Below are positions 7,360 through 15,560 of a stretch of DNA of 64,000 nucleotides, piece by piece. Position numbers and translations under genes: made by a program. How positions within the stretch are numbered: the first letter of the stretch is position 1; each line of letters begins with the position of its first letter. This stretch comes from Alkalicoccus urumqiensis. GTDB taxonomy: Bacteria; Bacillota; Bacilli; Bacillales; Salisediminibacteriaceae. The stretch spans positions 1-64,000 of the forward strand of contig NZ_PVNS01000014.1 of NCBI RefSeq assembly GCF_002993335.1. The letters are read 5' to 3'. Under the pieces are notes generated by a model. That model saw nothing but the letters and a program-made list of their open reading frames with translations, ran no database searches and was not told where the DNA came from.

Positions 7360-8112
7360 TTATGCTGATTGAATGGCTGCTTTCTGTGCCAGGCGGATGC
7401 CCTTTGGCACGAGGAAAAACTGCAGCAGCCGGAAGAGCTGGTCCACGGATACAGCAAGAAGTGTGACCGGAACCGCTCCGGAAATTAAATACGTATTGTC
7501 AAACAGCTGAATGCCGGTGAATATCCAGACACCCAGTCCTCCGCCGCCGATCAGGTAGGCAAGCGCGGTCGTACCGATGTTTAACACGATCGCTGTCCGG
7601 ATTCCTGCAATCATGGAGCTTGCGGCCATCGGCAGCTCGATTTTCCACAAAATCTGCTTCGGCGTCATTCCCATGCCGAGCGCCGCATCTTTTGCCGATG
7701 GGTTCACGGACTTCAGTCCGGCGATCGTGTTCTGCAGAATCGGCAGAAGTGAATACACGTAGAGTGCGAGAATGGCTGCCTGAATACCGATGCCTAAAAA
7801 GCCCATCGCAAGCGCCAGAATCGCAATACTCGGAATCGTCTGCCCAAGGTTTGCCGTGTTGACGAGCAGCCACTCATACTTCCGGTATTTCGGCCGTGTC
7901 AACAGGATCCCTGCCGGCACTGCCGTCAGTAAGGCAAGTGTGGAGGAGATCAGAACGATCTGCAGGTGCCTTCCAAGCAGGCCGAAAAACTGGTCCGGGT
8001 TTTCCAGAAGCTGGGAAAACATGTTGTTGGATATCGTCCACCAGAAAAAAAGCACAATCAGCGCCCAGAAAGCGATTTTCACGACCCAGGCAATCACTGC
8101 TTTACTATTCAA
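7360..8112 (-). CDS. Osmolyte ABC transporter permease (OpuCD/OpuBD-like)
   Basis: 250 residues with a long N-terminal extension and about six membrane spans. The permease coupling loop is visible as the SAKDAALGMGMTPKQILWKIELPMAASSMIAG region. It pairs with the permease at 9120-9770 to form the membrane channel of a betaine-type importer. Transcribed between the ATPase and the binding protein, with short gaps (16 and 29 bases). Confidence 0.93.
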   Translation of the reverse strand: MNSKAVIAWVVKIAFWALIVLFFWWTISNNMFSQLLENPDQFFGLLGRHLQIVLISSTLALLTAVPAGILLTRPKYRKYEWLLVNTANLGQTIPSIAILALAMGFLGIGIQAAILALYVYSLLPILQNTIAGLKSVNPSAKDAALGMGMTPKQILWKIELPMAASSMIAGIRTAIVLNIGTTALAYLIGGGGLGVWIFTGIQLFDNTYLISGAVPVTLLAVSVDQLFRLLQFFLVPKGIRLAQKAAIQSA

Positions 8113-8128
8113 GAGAATCCTCCTTTCT

Positions 8129-9100
8129 TCAGGCGGTGACGGTCATTCTGTGCACGAACGATTCGATCTGTGCGGCACTGACCGGGCCGAAGATCCGCCC
8201 TTCGTTGTTTTTCAGCCAGACGTTTTTCTGTGATGGCGTCAGAAGCGCAGAAAGCACACTCCGAAGCGACGCCGTTTCCTCAAATATGGCATCAGAGGCG
8301 TCCGGTGCGGCACCTTCCGTCGGCGGTGCGCCTTCCAGAAGATCTTTTACCGTATACAGGCTCAGACTCTTCAGTACGCTGTCCTCTCCGACAAACTCCG
8401 CAACGAATTCATTGGCCGGCTGGTTCAACAGCTCTGCCGGCTTATCAAACTGCTGTACTTTCCCGTCTTTTAACAGCACGATTTTATCAGCGAGCTTGAT
8501 CGCCTCATCAATATCGTGGCTGACGAAAAGAATCGTCTTTTTCAGCGAACGCTGGATCTCCAGGAACTCCTCCTGGATCCGGCTGCGGATAATCGGGTCG
8601 AGCGCGCCGAACGGCTCATCCATCAGCATGACCGGCGGGTCGGCGGCGAGTGCCCGTGCGACCCCGATGCGCTGCTGCTGGCCTCCGGAAAGCTCATGCG
8701 GAAAGCTCTCTCCGTACTGTTCCGGCGGCATGCCGATCAAGTTCATTAAGTACGCAAACCGCTCCGCTTTCTCTTCTTTGGTCCAACCGAGCATCGACGG
8801 AACGACCATTACGTTGTCTTCGATCGTCATATTCGGAAACAGGCCATTGCTTTGAATGACATAGCCGATATTTCGTCTCATTTCAAATTTATTCAGCTCC
8901 TGGATGTTGTTCCCCTCGACGGCAATTTCCCCCTCGGTGAGCTCCTCCAGCTGATTCACCATACGTAGAAGCGTCGTTTTCCCGCACCCGGATGGTCCGA
9001 GCAGGACGACGAATTCGCCGTGCTCCACGGTGATGGAGACGTCATCGATCGCCTTGATGTCTCCAGGATATACTTTGGATACGTTTTTAAATTCGATCAT
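8129..9100 (-). CDS. Osmolyte ABC transporter ATP-binding protein (OpuCA/OpuBA-like)
   Basis: 323 residues. Walker A GPSGCGKTT (about 36-44), signature LSGGQQQRIGVARALA, Walker B VMLMDEPFGALD and switch FVSHDIDEAIKLADKI are all present. The C-terminal 80 residues after about 240 are divergent and do not show the tandem CBS domains that sense ionic strength in some OpuA/OpuC ATPases, so the osmotic sensing mode is unclear. Ribosome binding site GGAGGGG precedes the ATG. Confidence 0.93.
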   Translation of the reverse strand: MIEFKNVSKVYPGDIKAIDDVSITVEHGEFVVLLGPSGCGKTTLLRMVNQLEELTEGEIAVEGNNIQELNKFEMRRNIGYVIQSNGLFPNMTIEDNVMVVPSMLGWTKEEKAERFAYLMNLIGMPPEQYGESFPHELSGGQQQRIGVARALAADPPVMLMDEPFGALDPIIRSRIQEEFLEIQRSLKKTILFVSHDIDEAIKLADKIVLLKDGKVQQFDKPAELLNQPANEFVAEFVGEDSVLKSLSLYTVKDLLEGAPPTEGAAPDASDAIFEETASLRSVLSALLTPSQKNVWLKNNEGRIFGPVSAAQIESFVHRMTVTA

Positions 9101-9119
9101 CGAACCCCTCCATGTCTCA

Positions 9120-9770
9120 TCATGAAATTCCTTTCGGGGAGAATTTCTGCTGCAGCTTCTTCAGACCGAAGTCGGCTGCAATCGCCAGAATGGAAATCGA
9201 AATGGCGCCGGCCAGAATCATGTTCTGGTTCCCCCGTGAAATACCCATATCAATCAGTACGCCGAGGCCGCCGGAGCCGATAAAGGCAGCGATCGCCCCG
9301 ATTCCGATGCTCAGCACCGTCGCCGTGCGTACGCCGGCCATAATCAGCGGCAGCCCGTTTGGAATCTCTACTTTTAACAGCCGCTGCATCGTCGTCATGC
9401 CGATCCCCTTCGCCGCATCCCGTACGTTTGGATCCACGTTGTTGATCGCGGTGTACGTGTTACGGATAATCGGAAGCTGGGAATACAGAATCAGCGCAAT
9501 GACCGCCGGCAGAAATCCGACCCCCTGCCCGATAAGCGACAAGATTGGGATCATGACCCCGAATAAGGCAATACTCGGAATCGTCAGGATGATGGATGCT
9601 GCCTGAAGCACGGTTTCCGCAAGCTTCTCATTGGTTGTTAAGTAGACGCCGAGCGGCACACCGATTAAGATCGCCAGCGTAATACTGACACCGAGGAGCT
9701 GCACGTGCTCGATCGTATAGGAAAAAATATCATCGTAATTCCGTCCGAGATAAGAAAAAAAGTCTCCCAT
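9120..9770 (-). CDS. Osmolyte ABC transporter permease (OpuCB/OpuBB-like)
   Basis: 216 residues, about six membrane spans, starting MGDFFSYLGRNYDDIFSYTIEHVQLLGVSI. The coupling-loop region reads NVRDAAKGIGMTTMQRLLKVEIPNGLPLIMAG. First gene of the operon permease-ATPase-permease-binding protein. A ribosome binding site of the AGGGGAGA type lies upstream, and a perfect 16-bp palindrome lies at 9802-9817, about 32 bases before the start. Confidence 0.93.
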   Translation of the reverse strand: MGDFFSYLGRNYDDIFSYTIEHVQLLGVSITLAILIGVPLGVYLTTNEKLAETVLQAASIILTIPSIALFGVMIPILSLIGQGVGFLPAVIALILYSQLPIIRNTYTAINNVDPNVRDAAKGIGMTTMQRLLKVEIPNGLPLIMAGVRTATVLSIGIGAIAAFIGSGGLGVLIDMGISRGNQNMILAGAISISILAIAADFGLKKLQQKFSPKGIS

Positions 9771-9801
9771 CGTCTCTCCCCTTTCCAGAAAAGCATTTGT
9801 T

Positions 9802-9817
9802 AAGGAAAATTTTCCTT
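9802..9817. promoter_or_regulatory. Perfect 16-bp palindrome upstream of the osmolyte operon
   Basis: AAGGAAAATTTTCCTT. The core GAAAATTTTC recurs at 9966-9975 and 10058-10067, and with one change (GAAAATTTTA) at 10098-10107. Four sites in 300 bp between divergent operons suggest operators for one regulator; the RpiR protein encoded at 14065 or an unlinked GbsR-type protein are candidates (inferred). Confidence 0.5.
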
Positions 9818-9965
9818 CATTGCTTTCCGCCTATTTTCAGCACAAAAAAAGAAGAAAGCCGCTGACGGCTGTCACAGCGTTACTTTCCTCTCTGCCGAGG
9901 CAACTATTATTCAGCATAAGTCATTCGCGTCTAGAAGTAAAATCCGCTTACACGCCGTATAAAAC

Positions 9966-9975
9966 GAAAATTTTC
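9966..9975. promoter_or_regulatory. GAAAATTTTC palindrome, second site
   Basis: Lies in the middle of the divergent control region and is bracketed by an inverted repeat CCGTATAA ... TTATACGG. The rest of 9818-10047 shows no gene; its open frames have no ribosome binding site. Confidence 0.4.
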
Positions 9976-10047
9976 CTCTTTTCCCTGTTATACGGCAGGT
10001 ACAGCATATTTCCTTGTGTTATCTACAGTTACCACCGGAAATCTCCT

Positions 10048-10075
10048 TTGACATAAAGAAAATTTTCCTTATACC
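10048..10075 (+). promoter_or_regulatory. Promoter with embedded operator for the SDR-FAD-FGGY operon
   Basis: TTGACA (10048-10053), 16-bp spacer, TATACC (10070-10075). The palindrome GAAAATTTTC (10058-10067) fills the spacer, so a bound repressor would block RNA polymerase. A related site, GAAAATTTTA, follows at 10098-10107. Confidence 0.6.
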
Positions 10076-10213
10076 ATTGTTTATAACGTGTGAAAAAGAA
10101 AATTTTACGTTATTACCTTGTTTTCTCCTGCCGGTCGTATTACGATATGTCTGGATACAAAAGCGGAGACAACCGGTGGGAAACCACCCGATTTACGCGA
10201 CAGGAGGTTCTTC

Positions 10214-11008
10214 ATGCAGCGAAAAATGGAGCACATTACCGACTTTCAGATGGACTTCTTCCATCTTCATGGCAGAACAGCCCTCATTACCGGAGGTACC
10301 TCCGGACTCGGGCAGGGCTTTACGCTGGCGCTTGCCAAAGCCGGAGCCGATATTTTCGTCGTATCCCTGGAGGATGACGGCGGGGAAACGAAGCGGCTCG
10401 TGGAGGCGGAAGGCGTCCGGTTTCATCTTAAAATCGCCGATTTGACGAAGGAAGGGGTCTGCCGCGAGGTCGTCGAGGAGTGTATCGATACGTTCGGAAG
10501 CCTCGACATCTTAATGAACAATGCCGGCATCAGCATCAACGAAAAAGACGTCACGCAGTTTACGCGGCTGCAGTGGGACAAAATGGTGTCCGTGAATTTA
10601 AACGCACCATTTGAACTGATCGCAGAGGCATGCCCGTACATGATCCGCCAGGAGAGCGGCAAGATCATCAATACGTGCTCGCTCTTCTCGTTTCTCGGCG
10701 GGCAGTGGTCCCCGGCCTATGCCGCCACCAAGCACGGCCTGGCCGGACTGACGAAAGCCTACTGCGATGAACTCGCGCAGTACAACATTCAGGTAAACGG
10801 CATCGCGCCGGGCTACTTCGCCACCGATGTCACGACCGCGACACGCGCCGACGCCGGCGCCAATCAGCGTGTGCTCGACCATATCCCCGCTGCGCGCTGG
10901 GGAAATATCGTTGATTTGATGGGCGCCTGCGTCTATCTCGCATCCGATGCGTCCAATTATGTCAACGGCACACTGCTCACCGTGGACGGCGGCTACCTCG
11001 TCCGTTAA
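10214..11008 (+). CDS. SDR family oxidoreductase
   Basis: 264 residues. NAD(P)-binding TGGTSGLGQG (about 24-33), NNAGIS, catalytic Ser in INTCSLFSFLGGQ, and YAATK (Tyr and Lys) are all present; PGYFATDVT and VDGGYLV are typical of the classical SDR group that includes 2-deoxygluconate and gluconate 5-dehydrogenases. GGAGG stands six bases from the ATG at 10214, so the longer open frame from 10118 is not used. First gene of a four-gene operon; substrate unknown. Confidence 0.9.
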   Translation: MQRKMEHITDFQMDFFHLHGRTALITGGTSGLGQGFTLALAKAGADIFVVSLEDDGGETKRLVEAEGVRFHLKIADLTKEGVCREVVEECIDTFGSLDILMNNAGISINEKDVTQFTRLQWDKMVSVNLNAPFELIAEACPYMIRQESGKIINTCSLFSFLGGQWSPAYAATKHGLAGLTKAYCDELAQYNIQVNGIAPGYFATDVTTATRADAGANQRVLDHIPAARWGNIVDLMGACVYLASDASNYVNGTLLTVDGGYLVR

Positions 11009-11030
11009 AAATAGAAAGGAGATTTTTACT

Positions 11031-12506
11031 ATGACAGCAGCACTGACACAGGATTTAACCGCAATTCTTTCCGAAAACCGGATCATCACCGACAAGGAGG
11101 CCCTTTACGACGCCTCCGCCGACCGCTACAAAAAATACGCAAAAGTGAAAAACGTCCTCGACGTGCCGCTTCCGCTTGCGATTGTATTCCCGGAATCCGC
11201 TGAGGAAGTCTCCTCCCTGCTGCAGTACTGCAGCGACCACAGCATTAACGTCATTCCACGAAGCGGAAAAACCGCCACAGAAGGCGGACTGGAAAACTGG
11301 AAAGACGAAACGATCGTCGTCGACGGCTCGAAAATGAACCGCATCATCAAGCTCGACACGTATAACATGCAGGCGACCGTCCAGGCAGGCGTCCCGCTCC
11401 AGCAGCTCGAAGATGAGCTCCGGGAAAAAGGCTTTACGACCGGCCACTCGCCGCAGTCCAAACCGGTTGCGCAGATGGGCGGACTCGTCTCCACGCGGAG
11501 CATCGGCCAGTTTTCCACGCTGTACGGCGCCATTGAAGATATGGTCGTCGGTCTGGAATGCGTTTTTCCAAACGGCCACATTTCCAAAATCAAAAACGTG
11601 CCTCGCCGCTCCGGCGGTCCCGACATCCGTCATATTGCCATCGGCAACGAAGGTGCACTCTGCTACATTACGGAAGTGACCGTCAAAATCTTTAAATTCT
11701 ACCCGGAAAACAACACGTTCCACGGCTACCTCGTCGATTCCGTCGACAGCGGGCTGAAAATGCTCCGGGAAGTCATGGTCAACGGCTACCGACCGTCCGT
11801 GGCACGCCTGTATTCACCGGATGACGCAAAACAGCACTTCAGCCACTTCTACAAAGGCGAGCATGTGCTCATCTTCATGAACGAAGGGCCAAAAGGACTT
11901 GTGGAAGCGACAAACCAGGCCGTGTACGAGGCCGTGGAGACGTTTTCCGAAAATGTCGTTGAAAAAGTGGATCCGGCCCATATCCAGACTTGGTTTGAAA
12001 ACCTGAACTGGGATCAGAGTCGTATCGAAAAAGAATTCCGCGACATGGAAGAGAACAACACCCACGACGGTTTCACGACCGAAGTATCCGCAGACTGGGA
12101 GAACATCGCCATCATCTACCACAACGTCATGGAACGGATCAAAAACGAATTCGACCGCTATGACGACCTGACGATGCTCGGCGGACACTCCTCCCACAGC
12201 TATTTGAACGGCACGAACATGTACTTCGTCTATAATTACACCATCAACTGCGAACCGGAAGAGGAACTGCTCACGTATCACCACCCGATCCACGAAATCA
12301 TCATCGAAGAAACACTCAAGCAGGGCGGCTCCATGTGCCATCACCACGGCATCGGCAAATACCGCTCCGAGTGGACGAAAGAAGAGCACGGATCGGCCTA
12401 CTACATGCTCGAGCAGCTCAAACACGCCTACGACCCGAATGGCATCATGAACCACGGCACCATCTTCCCGCAGGACGCAGAAATCAAAAAATATATCCGC
12501 CGGTAA
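11031..12506 (+). CDS. FAD-binding oxidoreductase, alkylglycerone-phosphate-synthase-like
   Basis: 491 residues of the vanillyl-alcohol-oxidase fold. The FAD domain is at about 40-220 (PRSGKTATEGG, TGHSPQSKPVAQMGGLVSTRS, IGNEGALCYITEVTV). The C-terminal motif GGSMCHHHGIGKYRSEW resembles the histidine loop of alkyl-dihydroxyacetone-phosphate synthases rather than the GEHGIG of glycolate and D-lactate oxidases. It could form an ether bond or oxidise a polyol or hydroxy acid. AAAGGAG precedes the ATG at 11031; the frame open from 10947 overlaps the SDR gene and is rejected. Confidence 0.85.
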   Translation: MTAALTQDLTAILSENRIITDKEALYDASADRYKKYAKVKNVLDVPLPLAIVFPESAEEVSSLLQYCSDHSINVIPRSGKTATEGGLENWKDETIVVDGSKMNRIIKLDTYNMQATVQAGVPLQQLEDELREKGFTTGHSPQSKPVAQMGGLVSTRSIGQFSTLYGAIEDMVVGLECVFPNGHISKIKNVPRRSGGPDIRHIAIGNEGALCYITEVTVKIFKFYPENNTFHGYLVDSVDSGLKMLREVMVNGYRPSVARLYSPDDAKQHFSHFYKGEHVLIFMNEGPKGLVEATNQAVYEAVETFSENVVEKVDPAHIQTWFENLNWDQSRIEKEFRDMEENNTHDGFTTEVSADWENIAIIYHNVMERIKNEFDRYDDLTMLGGHSSHSYLNGTNMYFVYNYTINCEPEEELLTYHHPIHEIIIEETLKQGGSMCHHHGIGKYRSEWTKEEHGSAYYMLEQLKHAYDPNGIMNHGTIFPQDAEIKKYIRR

Positions 12507-12570
12507 CCACCGGCCATAAAGGGAGGGCCCGGCGCTCTCCCTTTCTTTCCAAATGAAAGGAGGACCCCCG

Positions 12571-14016
12571 ATGAACAATTACATCATGGGAATCGACAGC
12601 GGCTCCCAGAGCACCAAAGTCATCATCTTCGACACGAGCGGGCGCGAATACGCCTTCGCCTCCTCCCCGCTCCGCGAACCCGACACACCCGCCCCCGGCA
12701 CCGTCGTCCACCCCGATGACGACCTCTGGGACACCCTCGTCGACGCCGTCACCAAGTGCCTCGGACAGTTCAAGGAAAACCCGCGTCACATTCAGGCCAT
12801 CGGCTTGTGTACGATCAGAAGCTGCCGCGTACTGCTTCAGGAAGACGGCACGCTCGCCCAGCCGGTCATCAGCTGGATGGATGAGCGCCTCGCTTCGCCC
12901 TACCGGCACGAAGACGACCGCGTGCAGTATGTCACGAGTACGTCCGGCTACCTCGGCCTGAAGCTGACGGGCGAAAAAACAGACACAGCCGCCAACTACG
13001 AAGTAAACTGGCCGCTCGACCGCACCACACTTGACTGGAGCACCGACGAGAGCGTCCTGGAGGAAAACGGCGTCACGCGGGAGATGCTGTTCGACCTCGT
13101 CCGTCCCGGAGAAAAGCTCGGCACACTGAAACCGGAGCTTGCCACGCGTTTCGGACTGAAGGAAGGACTTCCGGTCGTCGCGACCGCGAACGACAAAGCC
13201 GTGGAAGTACTCGGAAGCGGTATTGAGGATGAATCGACTGCGATGATCTCTCTCGGTACGTTCATTTCCGCTATGCTTTACCGGGATCGGGATTTTCCGG
13301 ACGCGGCGAACTTCTTTCCGACACTCGCGGCCGTTCCATTCCACTATGTATACGAATCGAGCGGTATCCGCCGCGGCATGTGGACCGTCAGCTGGTTTAA
13401 AAAACTGATCGGTGAAGAGCTGACAGGCCGCGCAGACAGAGAGGGGCTCACCGAAGAGGACTATTTAAACCGGGAAGCCGCCTCCATTCCACCTGGAAGC
13501 GACGGGCTTCTTACCGTGCTCGACTGGCTTTCCAGCCCGGATCTGCCGTACCGGCGCGGCATGATGATCGGCTTTGATGAGCGCCACACCGCCGTGCACA
13601 TCTACCGCTCTATCCTGGAAGCGATCGCGTTTGATATGAAAGCCAACATCGGTGCCATGCTGAAGGAAATCGATGATACCATCGAGGCGCTCGTCGTTAC
13701 CGGAGGCGGTGCGAAAAGCGATGTCCTCATGCAGATTCTCGCAGACACCTTCGGCCTGCCTGCAGCGCGGCGAAGCGGCAGAAGCAGTGCCTGCCTCGGC
13801 GCCGCTGTCAGTGCCGCCGTCTATCTCGGCACCTACGGCAGCTTTTCGGAAGCGCAGCGCGCCATGATCCGAAACGATGCCGTTTTCCCACCGGACAAGC
13901 AGCGCCACCAGTTCTACACAGAGTGGGAGGCCTCGGTCGTCCGTCATGTCCGCCCGAACACCGACGACATTCTCAAGCGGGCCCACACCTTCTTTGCAGA
14001 CCGGAATATGATATAG
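12571..14016 (+). CDS. FGGY family carbohydrate kinase
   Basis: 481 residues. The N-terminal phosphate-binding motif is YIMGIDSGSQSTKVIIFD, and the C-terminal ATP-binding motif is LVVTGGGAKSDVLMQILADT. It belongs with the xylulose, glycerol, gluconate and erythritol kinases; sequence alone does not choose among them. AAAGGAGG stands eight bases before ATG 12571, inside the longer frame from 12553. It probably phosphorylates a substrate or product of the two oxidoreductases upstream. Confidence 0.88.
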   Translation: MNNYIMGIDSGSQSTKVIIFDTSGREYAFASSPLREPDTPAPGTVVHPDDDLWDTLVDAVTKCLGQFKENPRHIQAIGLCTIRSCRVLLQEDGTLAQPVISWMDERLASPYRHEDDRVQYVTSTSGYLGLKLTGEKTDTAANYEVNWPLDRTTLDWSTDESVLEENGVTREMLFDLVRPGEKLGTLKPELATRFGLKEGLPVVATANDKAVEVLGSGIEDESTAMISLGTFISAMLYRDRDFPDAANFFPTLAAVPFHYVYESSGIRRGMWTVSWFKKLIGEELTGRADREGLTEEDYLNREAASIPPGSDGLLTVLDWLSSPDLPYRRGMMIGFDERHTAVHIYRSILEAIAFDMKANIGAMLKEIDDTIEALVVTGGGAKSDVLMQILADTFGLPAARRSGRSSACLGAAVSAAVYLGTYGSFSEAQRAMIRNDAVFPPDKQRHQFYTEWEASVVRHVRPNTDDILKRAHTFFADRNMI

Positions 14017-14064
14017 TGGAGAAAACAGTTTTATGGAAAATCTGCGAAAGATAAGGATGACATC

Positions 14065-14778
14065 ATGCTGACGTTACGAACAGATCATTTAACTACGCTG
14101 GAAAAGGCTACGCATGACACGCTGAAGCAGGCGGTCAGCGAGCAGGAGAAGCTGACGATCGTTCACGCCGCCGAACAGTGCGGCGTGTCTCCGTCCAAAA
14201 TCTCGAAGCTCGTCCGAAAGCTCGGCTTTACCAGCTTCAAACAGTATAAGCGCTATTTCAGCGGTCTCGAAGACGGCACGCCGGCTTCCCCTCCATCCGG
14301 AGAGATCCGCCGGCTCATGCAGTTTCTCGAACACTACGACCCGGCGCTTGCCGACGATTTCGTCTCGGTATTCCTCCGCTTTAAAAAGGTTATTTTATTC
14401 GGCCTCGGCCCGTCCTACATCTGCGCCGAGTATTTCGGCTACAAGCTGCGGACCGTCACCGACCGCAATGTACTCGTCACGCAGCACGAAGACTACACGG
14501 AGCGCCTGGCGGACAAAGACACCCTGCTCATCATCTTTTCCGTTACCGGCACCTTCAAGTCCTTCGAACCGCTCCTCGGCGCCGTGCAGAAGCAGGGTGC
14601 CCAGACGATGCTCGTCCTCGAAGAGCCGTTGAACACGCGCGACTCCAGTGCCGACTACATCTTCCACCTGTCGCCGTACAAACAGGAAGGCGACCTGCTC
14701 GCCTTCGAAAAAACCCGCACCATCTTCTTCATCTTCATGGAAGAAATCATCACCAAACTCCGGCAGACATTGGAGTAG
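14065..14778 (+). CDS. RpiR/MurR family transcriptional regulator
   Basis: 237 residues: an N-terminal helix-turn-helix (VHAAEQCGVSPSKISKLVRKLGFTSFKQYK, about 30-60) and a C-terminal SIS domain (VILFGLGPSYICAEYF, LLIIFSVTGTF, about 105-215) that binds a phosphosugar. It closes the operon and probably regulates it, with GAAAATTTTC palindromes as candidate operators. Start ATG follows AAGGATG at short spacing. Confidence 0.9.
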   Translation: MLTLRTDHLTTLEKATHDTLKQAVSEQEKLTIVHAAEQCGVSPSKISKLVRKLGFTSFKQYKRYFSGLEDGTPASPPSGEIRRLMQFLEHYDPALADDFVSVFLRFKKVILFGLGPSYICAEYFGYKLRTVTDRNVLVTQHEDYTERLADKDTLLIIFSVTGTFKSFEPLLGAVQKQGAQTMLVLEEPLNTRDSSADYIFHLSPYKQEGDLLAFEKTRTIFFIFMEEIITKLRQTLE

Positions 14779-14794
14779 CAGGGGAGCGGACGAC

Positions 14795-14839
14795 AAAAAA
14801 GCTGTCTTTGATCATTTTTGATCACAGACAGCTTTTTTT
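14795..14839. terminator. Bidirectional terminator after the RpiR gene
   Basis: AAAAAAGCTGTCTTTGATCA and TGATCACAGACAGC followed by seven T form a long stem with a one-base bulge and a TTTT loop. Confidence 0.9.
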
Positions 14840-14910
14840 GGTTTTTGTTGAATAGGTAAGGAAGACTTCCAGGCTCCGGAATGGCGGAAAACGGATGTCC
14901 TGGAAAAACG

Positions 14911-15084
14911 CGGACCAGCTCTGCGTGCTTTCGGCCCAGGCCCGGGCTCCACCGGAACAGAATCACGAGAAAACGAACCAAAATTGCAGTCTGCCGGACC
15001 AGGCGCCCGATATCGGACCAGAAACTGCGCTCCGCGGGCCACCTTTCAGGCTCTACCGGACCACCATTGGACGGAAGCGGACCA
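14911..15084 (-). repeat. TGGTCCG array, copy 2 (minus orientation)
   Basis: Read on the plus strand as CGGACCA at 14911, 14995, 15014, 15057 and 15078, with one-base variants at 14932 (CGGCCCA), 14953 (CGGAACA), 14974 (CGAACCA) and 15035 (CGGGCCA). Read on the minus strand from 15078 the spacings are 21, 22, 21, 19, 21, 21, 21, 21, identical to copy 1. The seventh unit is TGTTCCG in both. Sequence between motifs is essentially unrelated to copy 1. It lies between the RpiR gene and the displaced rpsI terminator. Confidence 0.82.
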
Positions 15085-15170
15085 AGTATCGGCCGGGTCC
15101 AGGAAGATCGTTCCGGCCCCTTTCTCCTTTTTCCACATCGATTCCCGGCAGCATTAAACGCATCAAACAC

Positions 15171-15207
15171 AAAAACCCCCTCTGCAAGGGTTGGAAAGCA
15201 GAGGGGG
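15171..15207 (-). terminator. Displaced chromosomal terminator of rpsI
   Basis: CCCCCTCTGC / GCAGAGGGGG stem with an A run on its left (T tract on the minus strand). It now follows only a 62-bp remnant of the rpsI 3' end (15277-15338), because the satellite separates it from the gene. A similar hairpin at 32355-32383 serves the intact rpsI. Confidence 0.85.
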
Positions 15208-15276
15208 CGGCTGTACGATGCGCGGATCCGTCCACAGGATCCATGGTGCGCGGTACAGTGGAATATAAAGGATTGA

Positions 15277-15338
15277 TTAACGCTTCGAGAACTGAGGAGC
15301 ACGACGTGCGGCCTTGAGACCGTACTTCTTACGCTCTT
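15277..15338 (-). other. attL: 62-bp duplicate of the rpsI 3' end
   Basis: Identical over 62 bases to 32410-32471, which is the last 62 bases of rpsI including its stop codon. This is the target-site half left by integration of the satellite into rpsI. Confidence 0.93.
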
Positions 15339-15439
15339 AAAAGTCAGCATATTTCCCGGTTTTCACCAGATTAAAAAATGCCGTAATATCAAGGTTTCGA
15401 GAAGTTTTATACTTCACTCGTTTTCTTTCATTCCCCTAA

Positions 15440-15461
15440 TTTGTGAGTTAATTGTGAGTTA
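15440..15461 (+). repeat. Candidate integrase arm-type repeats near attL
   Basis: Two tandem copies of TTGTGAGTTAA, followed by a partial third (AATGAGTT). The same 22 bases occur in the same orientation at 32311-32332 near attR. The position about 100 bp inside each core site fits arm-type sites for the N-terminal domain of a Tn916-type integrase. Confidence 0.65.
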
Positions 15462-15472
15462 ATAATGAGTTG

Positions 15473-15488
15473 CTGGGCAGGCAATAGG
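15473..15488 (+). repeat. 16-bp dispersed repeat, copy a
   Basis: CTGGGCAGGCAATAGG; the minus strand at 29850-29865 and 31104-31119 reads CTGGGCAGGCGATAGG, one base different. All three copies lie inside the satellite and outside confident coding sequence. Confidence 0.6.
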
Positions 15489-15560
15489 AAGGTAAGGGGA
15501 GGGCCCAAAGATTAATACAGAAAGAAGATAATATTAAATGAAGAAAATAGTTGTTAAGCG

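Larger units (their letters stand above)
15339..15560. other. Left end of the satellite, no gene
   Basis: Between attL and the SecB-like gene no gene is seen. The stretch holds direct repeats at 15440-15461 and a 16-bp dispersed repeat at 15473-15488; both are described separately. Confidence 0.6.

Noticed and set aside
15211-15258. Imperfect CTGTAC...GTACAG palindrome as an insertion sequence end
   Set aside because: No transposase or matching partner; more likely a structured 3' end of the old rpsI transcript.
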